From Prado023 sp963798745 (GTDB lineage: Bacteria > Actinomycetota > Actinomycetes > S36-B12 > CAIYMF01): a stretch of DNA of 64,000 nt. Below the pieces are notes generated by a model that was not told the origin of the DNA, ran no database searches, and was given only the letters and a program-made list of their open reading frames with translations. The position numbers were made by a program, and so were the translations under genes. The DNA lies in the NCBI GenBank assembly GCA_963798745.1, contig CAWCUF010000002.1:62001-126000 (forward strand). The letters are read 5' to 3'. The first letter of the stretch is position 1; each line of letters opens with the position of its first letter. Positions 55,086 through 62,980 of this stretch are shown here, piece after piece.

Positions 55086-55708
55086 GCGACCCGGCCCTCC
55101 CGAGCCCGTCGCCGGACGCCGCCGGCGACCAGCCCGCGGAGGAGCGCATCCTGCGCGCGACGATGGCCGCCCTGGCCGAGCTCGACCCGGCCGCGCTCAC
55201 CATCAAGCAGCTCTGCCGTGCCGCGCTGGTGACGCCGCCCACGATCTACTACCACTTCGGCAACAAGGACGGCCTGCTCGCTGCCGCGGTCGAGCGGCTC
55301 GTGGACGATTGGCTGGCTGCTGTCGACTCCTCCGTGAGCCGGGACACCGGGCTCGCGGTCACCCTCGACCAGGCCATCGCGGCCTGGACCGCGGCGATCA
55401 CCTCCCCGAGCCGGCCGCTCGCGGTCTTCGCGTGGGCCACGCTGCTGCTGGCCGACTCGTCGGAGCAGGCTCAGGCGGCGTTGGTCCGCGCCCGCGACCG
55501 GGGCCGGGCGATGATCGCCGAGGTGGTCGCCCTGCACGTGGGCCCGGGTCCACTGGTGGCCGTGCTGGCCGGGCTGCTCGTCGACTCGGTGATCGCCTCG
55601 GCCGTGCAGTACGAGCTCGACCACGACGACGAGGCGCTGCGGACCAGGCTCGGCGCCCTCGGGATCAGCATCCGCATCCTCGTGAGCGCAGGTTCCATCA
55701 CCAGTTAG
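55082..55708 (+). CDS. TetR-family transcriptional regulator
   Basis: The 208-residue repressor has an N-terminal HTH (ILRATMAALAELDPAALTIK, AALVTPPTIYYHFGNKDGLL) and a helical ligand-binding domain. It starts at GTG 55082, overlapping the GMC stop (GTGA), so it is the third gene of the dehydrogenase operon. The palindrome in that operon's promoter (51611-51626) is the expected target, giving autorepression relieved by an alcohol, aldehyde or acyl ligand. The recognition helix TPPTIYYHF is typical. Confidence 0.92.
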   Translation: MSDPALPSPSPDAAGDQPAEERILRATMAALAELDPAALTIKQLCRAALVTPPTIYYHFGNKDGLLAAAVERLVDDWLAAVDSSVSRDTGLAVTLDQAIAAWTAAITSPSRPLAVFAWATLLLADSSEQAQAALVRARDRGRAMIAEVVALHVGPGPLVAVLAGLLVDSVIASAVQYELDHDDEALRTRLGALGISIRILVSAGSITS

Positions 55709-55734
55709 GGCCTGTGTATAGATGTACATCGGAG

Positions 55735-55875
55735 CCGGGACATTCGATGGACCCGGGGATGATGCCGGTGCCGGTGCGGTGGTTGCCGGCGGTCTTGTCG
55801 TAGCAGGCAGCGAACCCGCGCCACTGCTCGAACCGGACGAACGACCGACCCACGACGTTGCGCGCCTTGCAGGGC
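55735..55875 (-). mobile_element. IS5-like transposase, C-terminal scrap
   Basis: The minus-strand reading ARNVVGRSFVRFEQWRGFAA, CYDKTAGNHRTGTGI matches the terminal block of IS5-group DDE transposases (consensus RNVVERCFNRLKQWRGIATR then YDKTA). The DDE core upstream is gone and the usual catalytic Glu of VVER is replaced by Gly. Only about 45 residues remain, so this is a dead fragment. It lies right after the TetR gene and marks an old insertion or deletion between the wax-ester locus and the accessory region. Confidence 0.6.
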
Positions 55876-56214
55876 TCTGTGTCGTACGCGGGCGATCGCC
55901 CGACCCTGCGCCACGCCGTGATCACCACCGCCCAGGAACGCCGGCGTCCCCCTACGCGACGCCCAGATCCTGGCCGCCACGCAGACCCCCGCACCACCGA
56001 GCACCACGACCGCGCCCGCAGGATCCTTGACCGACACGGCGTGCACTTCTCACCGTCTAGGCCACGGATAACCCCGGGACGTGGTGGGGGCAGATGCGTG
56101 TTGCCCCCTTCGGGCCGCGAAACGCGCACGTCCCAGGGCCGATGGCGAGCATTCGATTCAGCTGCCGCCCATCGACACCCTCCCACCACGGTTGCGACGG
56201 CTCTGTGTCGTACG
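55871..56214 (+). repeat. 16-bp direct repeat pair GGCTCTGTGTCGTACG
   Basis: Identical copies at 55871-55886 and 56199-56214, same orientation, 312 bp apart. The left copy abuts the transposase scrap. They may be ends of IS relics or duplicated targets; no inverted partner is seen. Confidence 0.7.
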
Positions 56215-56270
56215 TCCTTCCGTCTGCGGACACAGCCCCCGAGACCCCCCGAACGTCCCGTGGTGCCTGG

Positions 56271-57659
56271 TCAGTCAGCTTCGATGGGCGTGAAGCTTGC
56301 CGTGAAGTGGCGGAGCATCGGCGGCTCCTCGACCATGCGCATCCCGCCCAAGGCATCGGCGCGCTCGGCCACCCAGCGCGCCACCTCGATCACGTAGTCC
56401 ATGTGGCTCTGCGTGTAGGTCCGCCGCGGGATCGCCAGGCGCACGAGGTCCATCGCCGCGGGGACCTCCGAGCCGTCGCGCCGCCGCCCGAACATCACCG
56501 TTCCGATCTCACAGGACCGGATGCCCCCCTCCAGGTAGAGGGCGCAGGCCAATGCTTGACCTGGGTACTCCAGGGGCGGGATGTGCGCCAGCATCGCGCG
56601 GGCATCGATGAAGATCGCGTGCCCCCCGAACGGGACCACGACCGGGATGCCGGCCGCTTCCAGGGCTTCCCCGAGGTACGCGGTGGAGCGGATCCGGTAG
56701 CGCAGATAGTCCTCCTGCACGCACTCGCGCAACCCCTGGCCGAGTGCCTCCAGGTCGCGGCCGGCCAGCCCCCCATAGGTCGGGAACCCCTCGGTGAGGA
56801 TCTCGAGGCTACGACACTGCTCGGCCAGGGCGTCGTCATCAAGGGCGAGCCACCCACCGATGTTGCCCAGCGGGTCCTTCTTCGCCGACATCGTCATGCC
56901 ATTGGCCAGCGACGCCATCTCGCGGACGATGTCGGGGATGGCGACATCGGCGTATCCCTGCTCACGGGTCTTGATGAACCACGCGTTCTCGGCGAACCGG
57001 CATGCGTCGAGGAACAAAGGCTTGCCGTGGCGCTGGCACACCTCGCTGACCGCGCGCAGGTTCGCCATGCTCACCGGCTGCCCGCCGCCACTGTTGTTCG
57101 TCACCGTGACCATGACAAGCGGGACGTCCGCGCCGCGCTCGGTGAGCAGCGCGTCCAGCGCGGCGACGTCCAGGTTGCCCTTGAAGGGGTGGCGCAGGCT
57201 CGGTGTGCGCCCCTGCGGGATAGGAAGGTCGATCGCCTCCGCCCCGGTGAACTCGATGTTGGCCCGGGTGGTGTCGAAGTGGGTGTTGTTGGGGAAGACC
57301 CGGCCCGCACCGCCGACGACGGAGAAGAGGATCTTCTCGGCTGCCCGCCCCTGATGGGTGGGTAGCACGTGCCGGAACGGAAAGAGCTCGGTAACGGCGT
57401 CGCGGAAGCGGTAGAAGGACGGCGAACCGGCGTACGCCTCGTTGCCGCGCTGGATGCTGGCCCACTGCTCGGCGGACATGGCACCCGTCCCCGAGTCGGT
57501 CAGCAGATCCACCAGGACGTCCTCGGCGTGGATCCGGAAGAGGTTATAGCCGGCCGCCTGCAGGTACCCGGCACGCTCCTCTCGGCTCGTCATCCGCATC
57601 GGCTCCACGGAGTGCACGCGGAAGGGCTCTATGATGGTCCGGAAGCGGGGGTCCGTCAC
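56271..57659 (-). CDS. tnaA: Tryptophanase (beta-eliminating lyase family)
   Basis: The 462-residue PLP enzyme splits L-tryptophan to indole, pyruvate and ammonia. Family blocks: VLVDLLTDSGTGAMS, LPTHQGRAAEKILFSV, GGQPVSMANLRAV, DACRFAENAWFIK, the PLP lysine MSAKKDPLGNIGGW, EGFPTYGGLAGRDLEALGQG, and RLAIPRRTYTQSHMDYVIE. Tyrosine phenol-lyases have an Arg at the position corresponding to Ile in SCEIGTV, so tryptophanase is favoured. The GTG start at 57659 lies 6 nt after a TAGTTT hexamer. No tnaB permease or tnaC leader is seen; it stands alone. Confidence 0.85.
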   Translation of the reverse strand: MTDPRFRTIIEPFRVHSVEPMRMTSREERAGYLQAAGYNLFRIHAEDVLVDLLTDSGTGAMSAEQWASIQRGNEAYAGSPSFYRFRDAVTELFPFRHVLPTHQGRAAEKILFSVVGGAGRVFPNNTHFDTTRANIEFTGAEAIDLPIPQGRTPSLRHPFKGNLDVAALDALLTERGADVPLVMVTVTNNSGGGQPVSMANLRAVSEVCQRHGKPLFLDACRFAENAWFIKTREQGYADVAIPDIVREMASLANGMTMSAKKDPLGNIGGWLALDDDALAEQCRSLEILTEGFPTYGGLAGRDLEALGQGLRECVQEDYLRYRIRSTAYLGEALEAAGIPVVVPFGGHAIFIDARAMLAHIPPLEYPGQALACALYLEGGIRSCEIGTVMFGRRRDGSEVPAAMDLVRLAIPRRTYTQSHMDYVIEVARWVAERADALGGMRMVEEPPMLRHFTASFTPIEAD

Positions 57660-57952
57660 ACGGACAAACTAGTTCAGAAGTATGTGGCCCTGCTCGACGG
57701 GGAAAGCCGGGAACCGCCCCCCAACTCCAGGCGAGGCAACCTCGACTGGGTGCGACGCTCCGCCACGAGCTGGGCGCCTTCGGGGCGGGCACGACCAGAT
57801 CACCGCGCCTTCAAGGTCGCGCACGCGTCGGTTCCGCGCCCCCTCGAACCCTCCATGACCACCGAGAGCCGTCCCACGTCCGGGCCGGGGCAGACCGGGA
57901 CGCGGCCGTCTGCCTTCCGATGCCCTGCGCCTTCCGGTGGCGGACACCGCGT
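57660..57952. other. Intergenic stretch, no gene recognised
   Basis: 293 bp between tryptophanase and the DUF1905 gene. It carries the tryptophanase -10 region at its left end. No convincing coding sequence on either strand. Confidence 0.5.
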
Positions 57953-58249
57953 CTACTGACGCCCGACGCTCAACCAGACCACCACGACTTGGTCCAGTTC
58001 GATCCCCACGGAGCTGCGGACCGCGTCCCTCAACGGGAGGAAGTAGTTGCCTTCCCTGGGGAACAGCGCCGTGGTGAACTCGATCTCGCCGATGCGCACC
58101 ACCACGGGCACCTGACCCCAGTACTCAAGATCCTTGGCGGCGAACTTGATATCCGCACTTTCCTCTGCTGGGATGGCCACGAAGTAGAAGGGCGCAGGCC
58201 CCCGCCACTCGACGACCGGCCCTTCGAACTGCAAGGCCCACTCCCGCAC
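57953..58249 (-). CDS. DUF1905 family protein
   Basis: The 98-residue beta-barrel-like protein matches DUF1905: LQFEGPVVEWRGPAPFYFVA, IPAEESADIKFAAK, YWGQVPVVVRIGEIEFTTAL and FPREGNYFLPLRDAVR then IELDQVVVVWLSV. The function is unknown; homologues are often fused to or near YdeI-like bacteriocin-protection domains. The GTG at 58249 is chosen since a GATACT hexamer lies exactly 6 nt upstream, identical in spacing and sequence to the pdxH promoter. ATGs at 58276 and 58282 are alternatives. A copy of the dispersed repeat lies 50 bp upstream. Confidence 0.82.
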   Translation of the reverse strand: MREWALQFEGPVVEWRGPAPFYFVAIPAEESADIKFAAKDLEYWGQVPVVVRIGEIEFTTALFPREGNYFLPLRDAVRSSVGIELDQVVVVWLSVGRQ

Positions 58250-58298
58250 TCGGCGAGTATCGCCCAGTGGAGCCATCGGCATACCGTCGCGCACCGTC

Positions 58299-58322
58299 CC
58301 GGTCAGCGGCGCTGCCTTCCGC
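58299..58322 (+). repeat. Dispersed short repeat, copy C
   Basis: CCGGTCAGCGGCGCTGCCTT and CCGC, identical to copy B over 24 bp; then AGTTGGGCGC resembles the GAGCTGGGCAC of copy A. It contains the near-palindrome CAGCGGCGCTG. Confidence 0.65.
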
Positions 58323-58476
58323 CAGTTGGGCGCACATCGTGGCGGGACCAAGCCGCCCGGATGGGCGCCCGACGGACGGACGGTGGGTCGATCCCGGCGC
58401 TGGGTCATGCGGCTGACGACGCCTGGCTCTCGACGCCGGTCTTGATGGCGGTCGTGGCGATCGTTGGGCTGCGCGG

Positions 58477-58950
58477 TCAGCCGCGGCGGGCCGCATCGAT
58501 GGTGGCGACGTCGATCTTGCGCATGGTGAGCATGGCCTCGAAGGCGCGCCGGGCCTCCTGGCCGCCGGCGGCCAGAGCCTCGGTCAGCACCCTCGGGGTG
58601 ATCTGCCATGACAGGCCCCAGCGGTCTTTGCACCAGCCGCAGGCGCTCTCCTGGCCGCCGTTTCCGACGACGGCATCCCAGTAGCGGTCGGTCTCGTCCT
58701 GATCGGCGGTGGCGATCTGGAACGAGAAGGCCTCGGTCTGCGGGAACGCCGAGCCGCCGTTCAACCCGATGCAGGGGATCCCGGCGACTGTGAACTCGAC
58801 GGTCAGCACGTCGCCGGCCTTGCCCGAGGGGTAGTCGGCGGGGGCGCGGTGGACGCCGGTCACCGCGCTGTCGGGGAACGTCGCGGCGTAGAAGCGGGCG
58901 GCCCCTTCGGCGTCGTCCTCGAACCACAGGCAGATCGTGTTCTTCGGCAT
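58477..58950 (-). CDS. PhnB-like VOC protein (3-demethylubiquinone methyltransferase-like)
   Basis: The 157-residue protein of the PhnB/UbiG-like VOC group: TICLWFEDDAEGAARFYAAT, AGDVLTVEFTVAGIPCIGLN, GGSAFPQTEAFSFQIATADQ, DETDRYWDAVVGNGGQES, and CGWCKDRWGLSWQITPRVL. Despite its common annotation, no methyltransferase fold is present; the family usually binds a small molecule and its role is unclear. ATG 58950 is preceded by AAGGGATGG. Its C-terminus ends MLTMRKIDVATIDAARRG, typical of the family. Confidence 0.85.
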   Translation of the reverse strand: MPKNTICLWFEDDAEGAARFYAATFPDSAVTGVHRAPADYPSGKAGDVLTVEFTVAGIPCIGLNGGSAFPQTEAFSFQIATADQDETDRYWDAVVGNGGQESACGWCKDRWGLSWQITPRVLTEALAAGGQEARRAFEAMLTMRKIDVATIDAARRG

Positions 58951-59161
58951 GGCCCATCCCTTGGTCGCGGAAGCCGCACCGTACCCGACCGGGTCACTGC
59001 CGCACAGTCCCAGCCGATCCAGGGCACCAGCCGATCCATCGCGCGCACGGGGCAGGCGACCGGCTCCCACGACGAGCGCGCATCACGCGCGCAGTGCGGC
59101 CGGCTGCGGGCGCAGACAAGCCGGCCTGACTGCATCCGGCGAGACCCTTCGTACCGGTTGG

Positions 59162-59845
59162 GTGAAGACGTCGAGGGCTCCCGCCCTGCGTGGGCTCGGG
59201 TTCAAGGGCAGCGGGCAGAGTTTCCTGCTCCCCGATGAGGAGTGCTGGCTGCTCCGGGGTCTTCAGAGGGATAGGTACAGCACGCGGGAGGCGATTCGGT
59301 TCACCGTCAACCTCTGGGCAATGAACGAGACCCTGTGGGGTCTTCTTCGTGAAGGGAATGGGGACTGGGTGGGGGTCCGCCCCGCGGCGAACACGAAGAC
59401 CCCCGGGGATCAGAGCCAGAGACTCGGCCATCTGCTGCCCCAAGGCGAAGATCTCTGGTGGCGCATCCGTTCCACGGCGACACCGGTGGAGCTCGACGCG
59501 CTCTGCCGGGAGCTGGAAGTCGGAGTCCGTGACTACGGCGTCCCCCGACTCCAAAGCATGGCCAGGAAGAATCGGAACGCGCACTTGCAGGGTCACATCG
59601 ACGCCCTACGTCGGGTCCAGCCGGGCGAGGACCGCTGGACGGATTGTTGGCAATCACGCCGCCCTTCCCAGCGGAAGAGGCTCACGGCGGGCAACGGTCA
59701 CTGCCGCCTGAGCGGCCAGCCGGTCAGGCCGATAGTGAAATGCGACTGGGCGGACCACCTCGCCGGGCGAGTCAGGGCGCCGGTCCTACGCGACGAGCGA
59801 GGCCCCACGTCGCCCGGAGGCCACCACGCCGAGGCCTTGCCCTGA
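59162..59845 (+). CDS. DUF4304-like protein
   Basis: A soluble protein of about 227 residues. LRGLGFKGSGQSFLLPDEEC, WLLRGLQRDRYSTREAIRFT and VNLWAMNETLWG fit the DUF4304 pattern. So do WVGVRPAANTKTPGDQSQRL, then WWRIRSTATPVELDALCREL. The GTG at 59162 is an estimate: relatives begin some 10-15 residues further upstream and the frame is open there. The last 60 residues (from about TDCWQSRRPSQ) look unlike the family and may result from a shift near 59645. Function unknown. Confidence 0.6.
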   Translation: MKTSRAPALRGLGFKGSGQSFLLPDEECWLLRGLQRDRYSTREAIRFTVNLWAMNETLWGLLREGNGDWVGVRPAANTKTPGDQSQRLGHLLPQGEDLWWRIRSTATPVELDALCRELEVGVRDYGVPRLQSMARKNRNAHLQGHIDALRRVQPGEDRWTDCWQSRRPSQRKRLTAGNGHCRLSGQPVRPIVKCDWADHLAGRVRAPVLRDERGPTSPGGHHAEALP

Positions 59846-60193
59846 CTCGCTGGAAGTGCTCACCATCGACTCGCCGGGACGAGTGACCCGCTACGGGCCA
59901 AGGGGCCGCGCCCGACTGCCGCGAGCCGGGCGCCTTCATGAGGGCACCATCGCGCCCACTGTGCCGCGGTGGCTGCTGGCCCTCGCCGGGGCCTTCTCTG
60001 AGATCCCCGTCAACGCCCAGTTCCTCGCGCCGTAGAAGGTCCCGGTCCCGAGAAGCCGTCCGGACGGGTGCAACGGGACGAGGGCCGTGGTCCTCGCGCG
60101 GGTCGCCAGAGCCGGTGTCAGTTGGGGTTCGGCTTCCGGCTATCCACACCGGCGGCGAAGCGATGGCATATACTGCCAACGGAGGTGGTCGAG
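59846..60193. other. Intergenic region upstream of parDE
   Basis: 348 bp without a recognised gene. It holds the half-copy of the dispersed repeat (59919-59949) and a GGAGG ribosome site for parD. Confidence 0.5.
59919..59949 (+). repeat. Dispersed short repeat, half copy D
   Basis: CCGCGAGCCGGGCGCCTTCA then TGAGGGCACCA matches the second half of copy A (19413-19443) at about 28 of 31 positions. The first-half core is absent or degraded. Confidence 0.45.
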
Positions 60194-60481
60194 GTGGCGA
60201 CGAGGAACGTCGTTCTGAGTCAGCACCAGCACGAGCTCGTTGAGTCGCTAGTGAAGTCTGGGCGCTACCAGAACGCCAGTGAGGTGTTGCGCGAGGGTCT
60301 TCGGCTCCTCGAACGCGAACAGGTCGAAGAATCGGCCAAGTTGGCCGCACTGCGCCGAGCATTGGAGCAGGGCTGGTCGGATCTCACCTCGGGACGTTTC
60401 GACGACGTCGAGGACGACTCCCTCGCCAACTTCGTCGAGCAGCTCGGCGTCCGCGCAGCCGAGACTCAGCCACCGGGCTGA
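60194..60481 (+). CDS. parD: ParD-type antitoxin (ribbon-helix-helix)
   Basis: The 95-residue antitoxin has the RHH fold ATRNVVLSQHQHELVESLVK, SGRYQNASEVLREGLRLLER, the pattern of CopG/ParD proteins (strand, two helices), followed by an acidic tail (SDLTSGRFDDVEDDSLA) that binds and masks the toxin. GTG 60194 is chosen for the GGAGG site 9 nt upstream. The stop overlaps the parE ATG (TGATG), so translation is coupled. It should repress its own promoter. Confidence 0.88.
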   Translation: MATRNVVLSQHQHELVESLVKSGRYQNASEVLREGLRLLEREQVEESAKLAALRRALEQGWSDLTSGRFDDVEDDSLANFVEQLGVRAAETQPPG

Positions 60482-60840
60482 TGGCGACGTATCGCCTCAC
60501 CCATACCGCCCAGGCCGACATCGTTTCGATCCTCGCCTGGTCGCACGACCAGTTCGGTGAGGAAGCACGCAAGCGCTACGAGGCATTGATCACCACCGCC
60601 ATCCGGGACGTCGCCACGCGCAGCGGCGAGGTTGGGCTAACGGTCCGCCCTGAGCTAGGTGACGGGGTGTTCTCCTGGCATCTGGCGCAGAGCCGCACTC
60701 GCTCGCCTGGTGGGAAGGTCCACCGCCCGCGGCACTTCCTGATCTGCCGACGCGACGGCGACGTCCTGGTCGTCGGACGGGTCCTCCACGACGCCATGGA
60801 ACTACGACGACACCTCGACCCCCAGCTGCCCTGGGAGTAG
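60481..60840 (+). CDS. parE: ParE-type toxin (RelE/ParE superfamily)
   Basis: The 119-residue toxin reads YRLTHTAQADIVSILAWSHD, FGEEARKRYEALITTAIRDV, a middle block RPELGDGVFSWHLAQSRTRS and HRPRHFLICRRDGDVLVVGR then VLHDAMELRRHL. This is the ParE pattern with the terminal R-V-L-H-D block. ParE toxins inhibit gyrase; RelE-like members cleave mRNA, and the RNase residues of RelE are not evident. It is coupled to parD and looks intact. Confidence 0.88.
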   Translation: MATYRLTHTAQADIVSILAWSHDQFGEEARKRYEALITTAIRDVATRSGEVGLTVRPELGDGVFSWHLAQSRTRSPGGKVHRPRHFLICRRDGDVLVVGRVLHDAMELRRHLDPQLPWE

Positions 60841-60980
60841 TCGCCGCAGGTGATCCCGAATCGGTGACCGCGGGGGCCTACGGGCACTTTCAACCCAGCG
60901 GAGCTGCCGAGTCGCCGCAAGCCGTTCCGCTTGCAGGGCGCGGTGCAAGTCAGCCGAGCTCGCCCTGGTCTTGCCTTCTT

Positions 60981-61349
60981 GTGACCTCCCGTCCTGACTT
61001 CTCCGAGCACCGTCAGGATCCGCGCTTCGATGCCTATCGGGGGCGAATTGGTCGGCTGTGGCGCGGCCGTGACGAGGTGGGCGTGGTCCTGGTCGAGGTG
61101 GAGGCCTACTGCGAGCAGGTTGGTGGGCATCTGTGGTGGCGCCGGTGGAGCCGCAGCCGGGACATCCTGTGGGTGTGGACCGTGGTGGACGGCGAATTCT
61201 CGGATGCCGTGGTGCCGGACGAGATCTCCGAGGCTGAGTTGCACGACTACGCCGCCGGGCGCTTCAGCCACTGCGGCGAGACGCTGTCCGTGTTCTGGAC
61301 CGGGCGTGAGGAGTCACATCGCCTGCGGGCGGCGCATTTCACCGGGTAG
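60981..61349 (+). CDS. Hypothetical soluble protein, about 122 residues
   Basis: No family recognised. The sequence is codon-biased and compact: RFDAYRGRIGRLWRGRDEVG, VVLVEVEAYCEQVGGHLWWR, ILWVWTVVDGEFSDAVVPDE and SVFWTGREESHRLRAAHFTG, rich in Trp and acidic residues. The start is uncertain: GTG 60981 gives a natural beginning (VTSRPDFSEH), while GTG 60864 would add a low-complexity 39-residue lead. It lies 140 bp after the ParDE pair in the same direction. Confidence 0.5.
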   Translation: MTSRPDFSEHRQDPRFDAYRGRIGRLWRGRDEVGVVLVEVEAYCEQVGGHLWWRRWSRSRDILWVWTVVDGEFSDAVVPDEISEAELHDYAAGRFSHCGETLSVFWTGREESHRLRAAHFTG

Positions 61350-61508
61350 CTTCCCTGGCCGTGAGCGCGCGTCCCGCTCGCCGAACCCCGATCGGACGTA
61401 ACCAGCGAACCGAAGCGCTCGACGTCGGTGTCCCGCTGGGACTTGGCGAATTCAGGCGGACCGGTCGCTCGCCGCGCTTGGATCTCGCAGGGCGATAAGT
61501 CCCTCGTT

Positions 61509-61546
61509 TGCAGACTGTCAACCGATGATTCTGCAAACTGTCAACC
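61509..61546. promoter_or_regulatory. Two 15-bp direct repeats upstream of the ATPase gene
   Basis: TGCAGACTGTCAACC (61509-61523) and TGCAAACTGTCAACC (61532-61546) differ at one position and start 23 bp apart. They precede a possible -10, TAAGGT (61564-61569), and the ATPase start at 61604. Read on the minus strand each contains TTGACA. They look like operator repeats controlling the ATPase gene. Confidence 0.6.
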
Positions 61547-61603
61547 AAGAGGGCCGCGGAGTGTAAGGTGACCAGATCAACCCACCAGTGAGGGGCGGCG
61601 CCT

Positions 61604-62857
61604 GTGAAGTACCTCCCGCGCATCATGGATGGGCTCCTCGCCGACCGGCTCACCTCCGCCGGGGCAATTCTGATCGAAGGCCCCCGGGCATGCGGCAAGT
61701 CCCGCACCGCGGAGCAGATCGCCCGCAGCGCCGTCTACCTCGACCGCGACGACGATGCGCTCCAGGCCCTACAGATCGACCCCGCCCTGGCGCTGAGCGG
61801 TGCACCCCCTCAGCTCGTCGACGAGTGGCAGATGGACGGCACCCGCGTCTGGAACCACGTCCGCGCCCAGGTCGACACGCGAGGGATCCCCGGGCAGTTC
61901 ATCCTGACCGGCTCCGCGGTGCCGGACGACGACGCCCGTCGACACTCCGGCGCAGGCAGGTTCGCCCGACTGACGATGCGGCCGATGAGCCTTGCCGAGT
62001 CCGGCGAGTCCACCGCCGCAATGTCGCTGCAGTCGATCTTCGCCGGGGAACGGCCGACCGCTCGTGGGAGTCAGCTGACGATCCCGCACATCGCCGACCT
62101 CGTCGTGCGGGGTGGGTGGCCGCTGAACCTGGGAATGGCGACACGATCGGCCAGCGCCGCGAACCGTGACTACCTGCGCACGATCGCCGAGGTCGACCTG
62201 GCCCGCCTCTCCGGGCAGCGCCGCGACCCCGTCAGGGTCGGCCGGTTCATCCAGGCACTCGCCCGCAACACAGCGATGGAGCACGTGGTCACCCGGCTCG
62301 CTGCCGAGACCGACGGCCAGGACACGGCGCTGTCGCGGCCCTCGGCCCACGAGTACCAGGATGCGCTGACCCGGCTCATGGTCCTGGAGCTGCAACCGGC
62401 GTGGTCGACCCACCTGAGATCCCGCGCCAGGCTGCGCGACAAGCCACGAACCCACCTCGTGGACCCCTCCCTGGCAGCGGCAGCGCTAGACGCCAGTCCC
62501 ACGAAGCTCCTCCGGGACCTCAATACCCTGGGCCTACTCTTCGAGTCGCTGGTGGTCCGGGACCTGCGCGTGTACGCCGACGCGGTCGACGCGGCCGTCT
62601 ACCACTACCGGGACTCCGACGGCCTGGAGGTCGACGCCATCGTCGAGGCGCGTGACGGCACCTGGGGGGCGTTCGAGATCAAGCTCGGCACCGGGCAGGT
62701 CGACCAAGCTGCCGCGAACCTGCTGCGGTTCGCCGCCAAGGTCGACACCCAGAAGGTCGACGCGCCCGCTGTCCTCGGGGTCATCACCGCCAACGGATAC
62801 GGCCTGACCCGACCCGACGGTGTCCTCACCATTCCGATCGGGACCCTCGGGCCCTGA
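61604..62857 (+). CDS. AAA ATPase with DUF4143 domain
   Basis: The 417-residue protein has Walker A IEGPRACGKSRTA (K32), a Walker B region PQLVDEWQMDG and the sensor QFILTGSAVPDDDARRHSGA, all AAA_14. A C-terminal DUF4143 domain follows (about 200-400): RFIQALARNTAMEHVVTRLA, LLFESLVVRDLRVYADAVDA and VYHYRDSDGLEVDAIVEARD, then WGAFEIKLG. The E/K pattern in the last block resembles PD-(D/E)XK nuclease folds. The family is common in accessory regions; its role is unproven. GTG 61604 follows a GAGGGG site. Confidence 0.88.
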   Translation: MKYLPRIMDGLLADRLTSAGAILIEGPRACGKSRTAEQIARSAVYLDRDDDALQALQIDPALALSGAPPQLVDEWQMDGTRVWNHVRAQVDTRGIPGQFILTGSAVPDDDARRHSGAGRFARLTMRPMSLAESGESTAAMSLQSIFAGERPTARGSQLTIPHIADLVVRGGWPLNLGMATRSASAANRDYLRTIAEVDLARLSGQRRDPVRVGRFIQALARNTAMEHVVTRLAAETDGQDTALSRPSAHEYQDALTRLMVLELQPAWSTHLRSRARLRDKPRTHLVDPSLAAAALDASPTKLLRDLNTLGLLFESLVVRDLRVYADAVDAAVYHYRDSDGLEVDAIVEARDGTWGAFEIKLGTGQVDQAAANLLRFAAKVDTQKVDAPAVLGVITANGYGLTRPDGVLTIPIGTLGP

Positions 62858-62980
62858 GCGAACACCGAACACCTCCCAAGCGAGGGACCCCGAGCCTGCG
62901 GTCCCCCGCCACGGTGTTCTCCTCGGCGCCCCGTTCGATTGGCGAGGCGCCATGAGCAACCCTCACCAGAACGGGATCGG

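Larger units (their letters stand above)
55709..56270. other. Region between the TetR gene and tryptophanase
   Basis: 562 bp with the transposase scrap on the left and two copies of a 16-bp direct repeat. The remaining sequence has no recognised gene on either strand. Confidence 0.5.

Noticed and set aside
58477..58950. Methyltransferase function for the PhnB-like protein
   Set aside because: Common database name only; the sequence is a VOC fold with no SAM-binding motif.
61491..61544. Minus-strand promoter formed by the TTGACA sequences in the direct repeats
   Set aside because: The -10 at correct spacing (TTATCG) is poor and no minus-strand gene follows.
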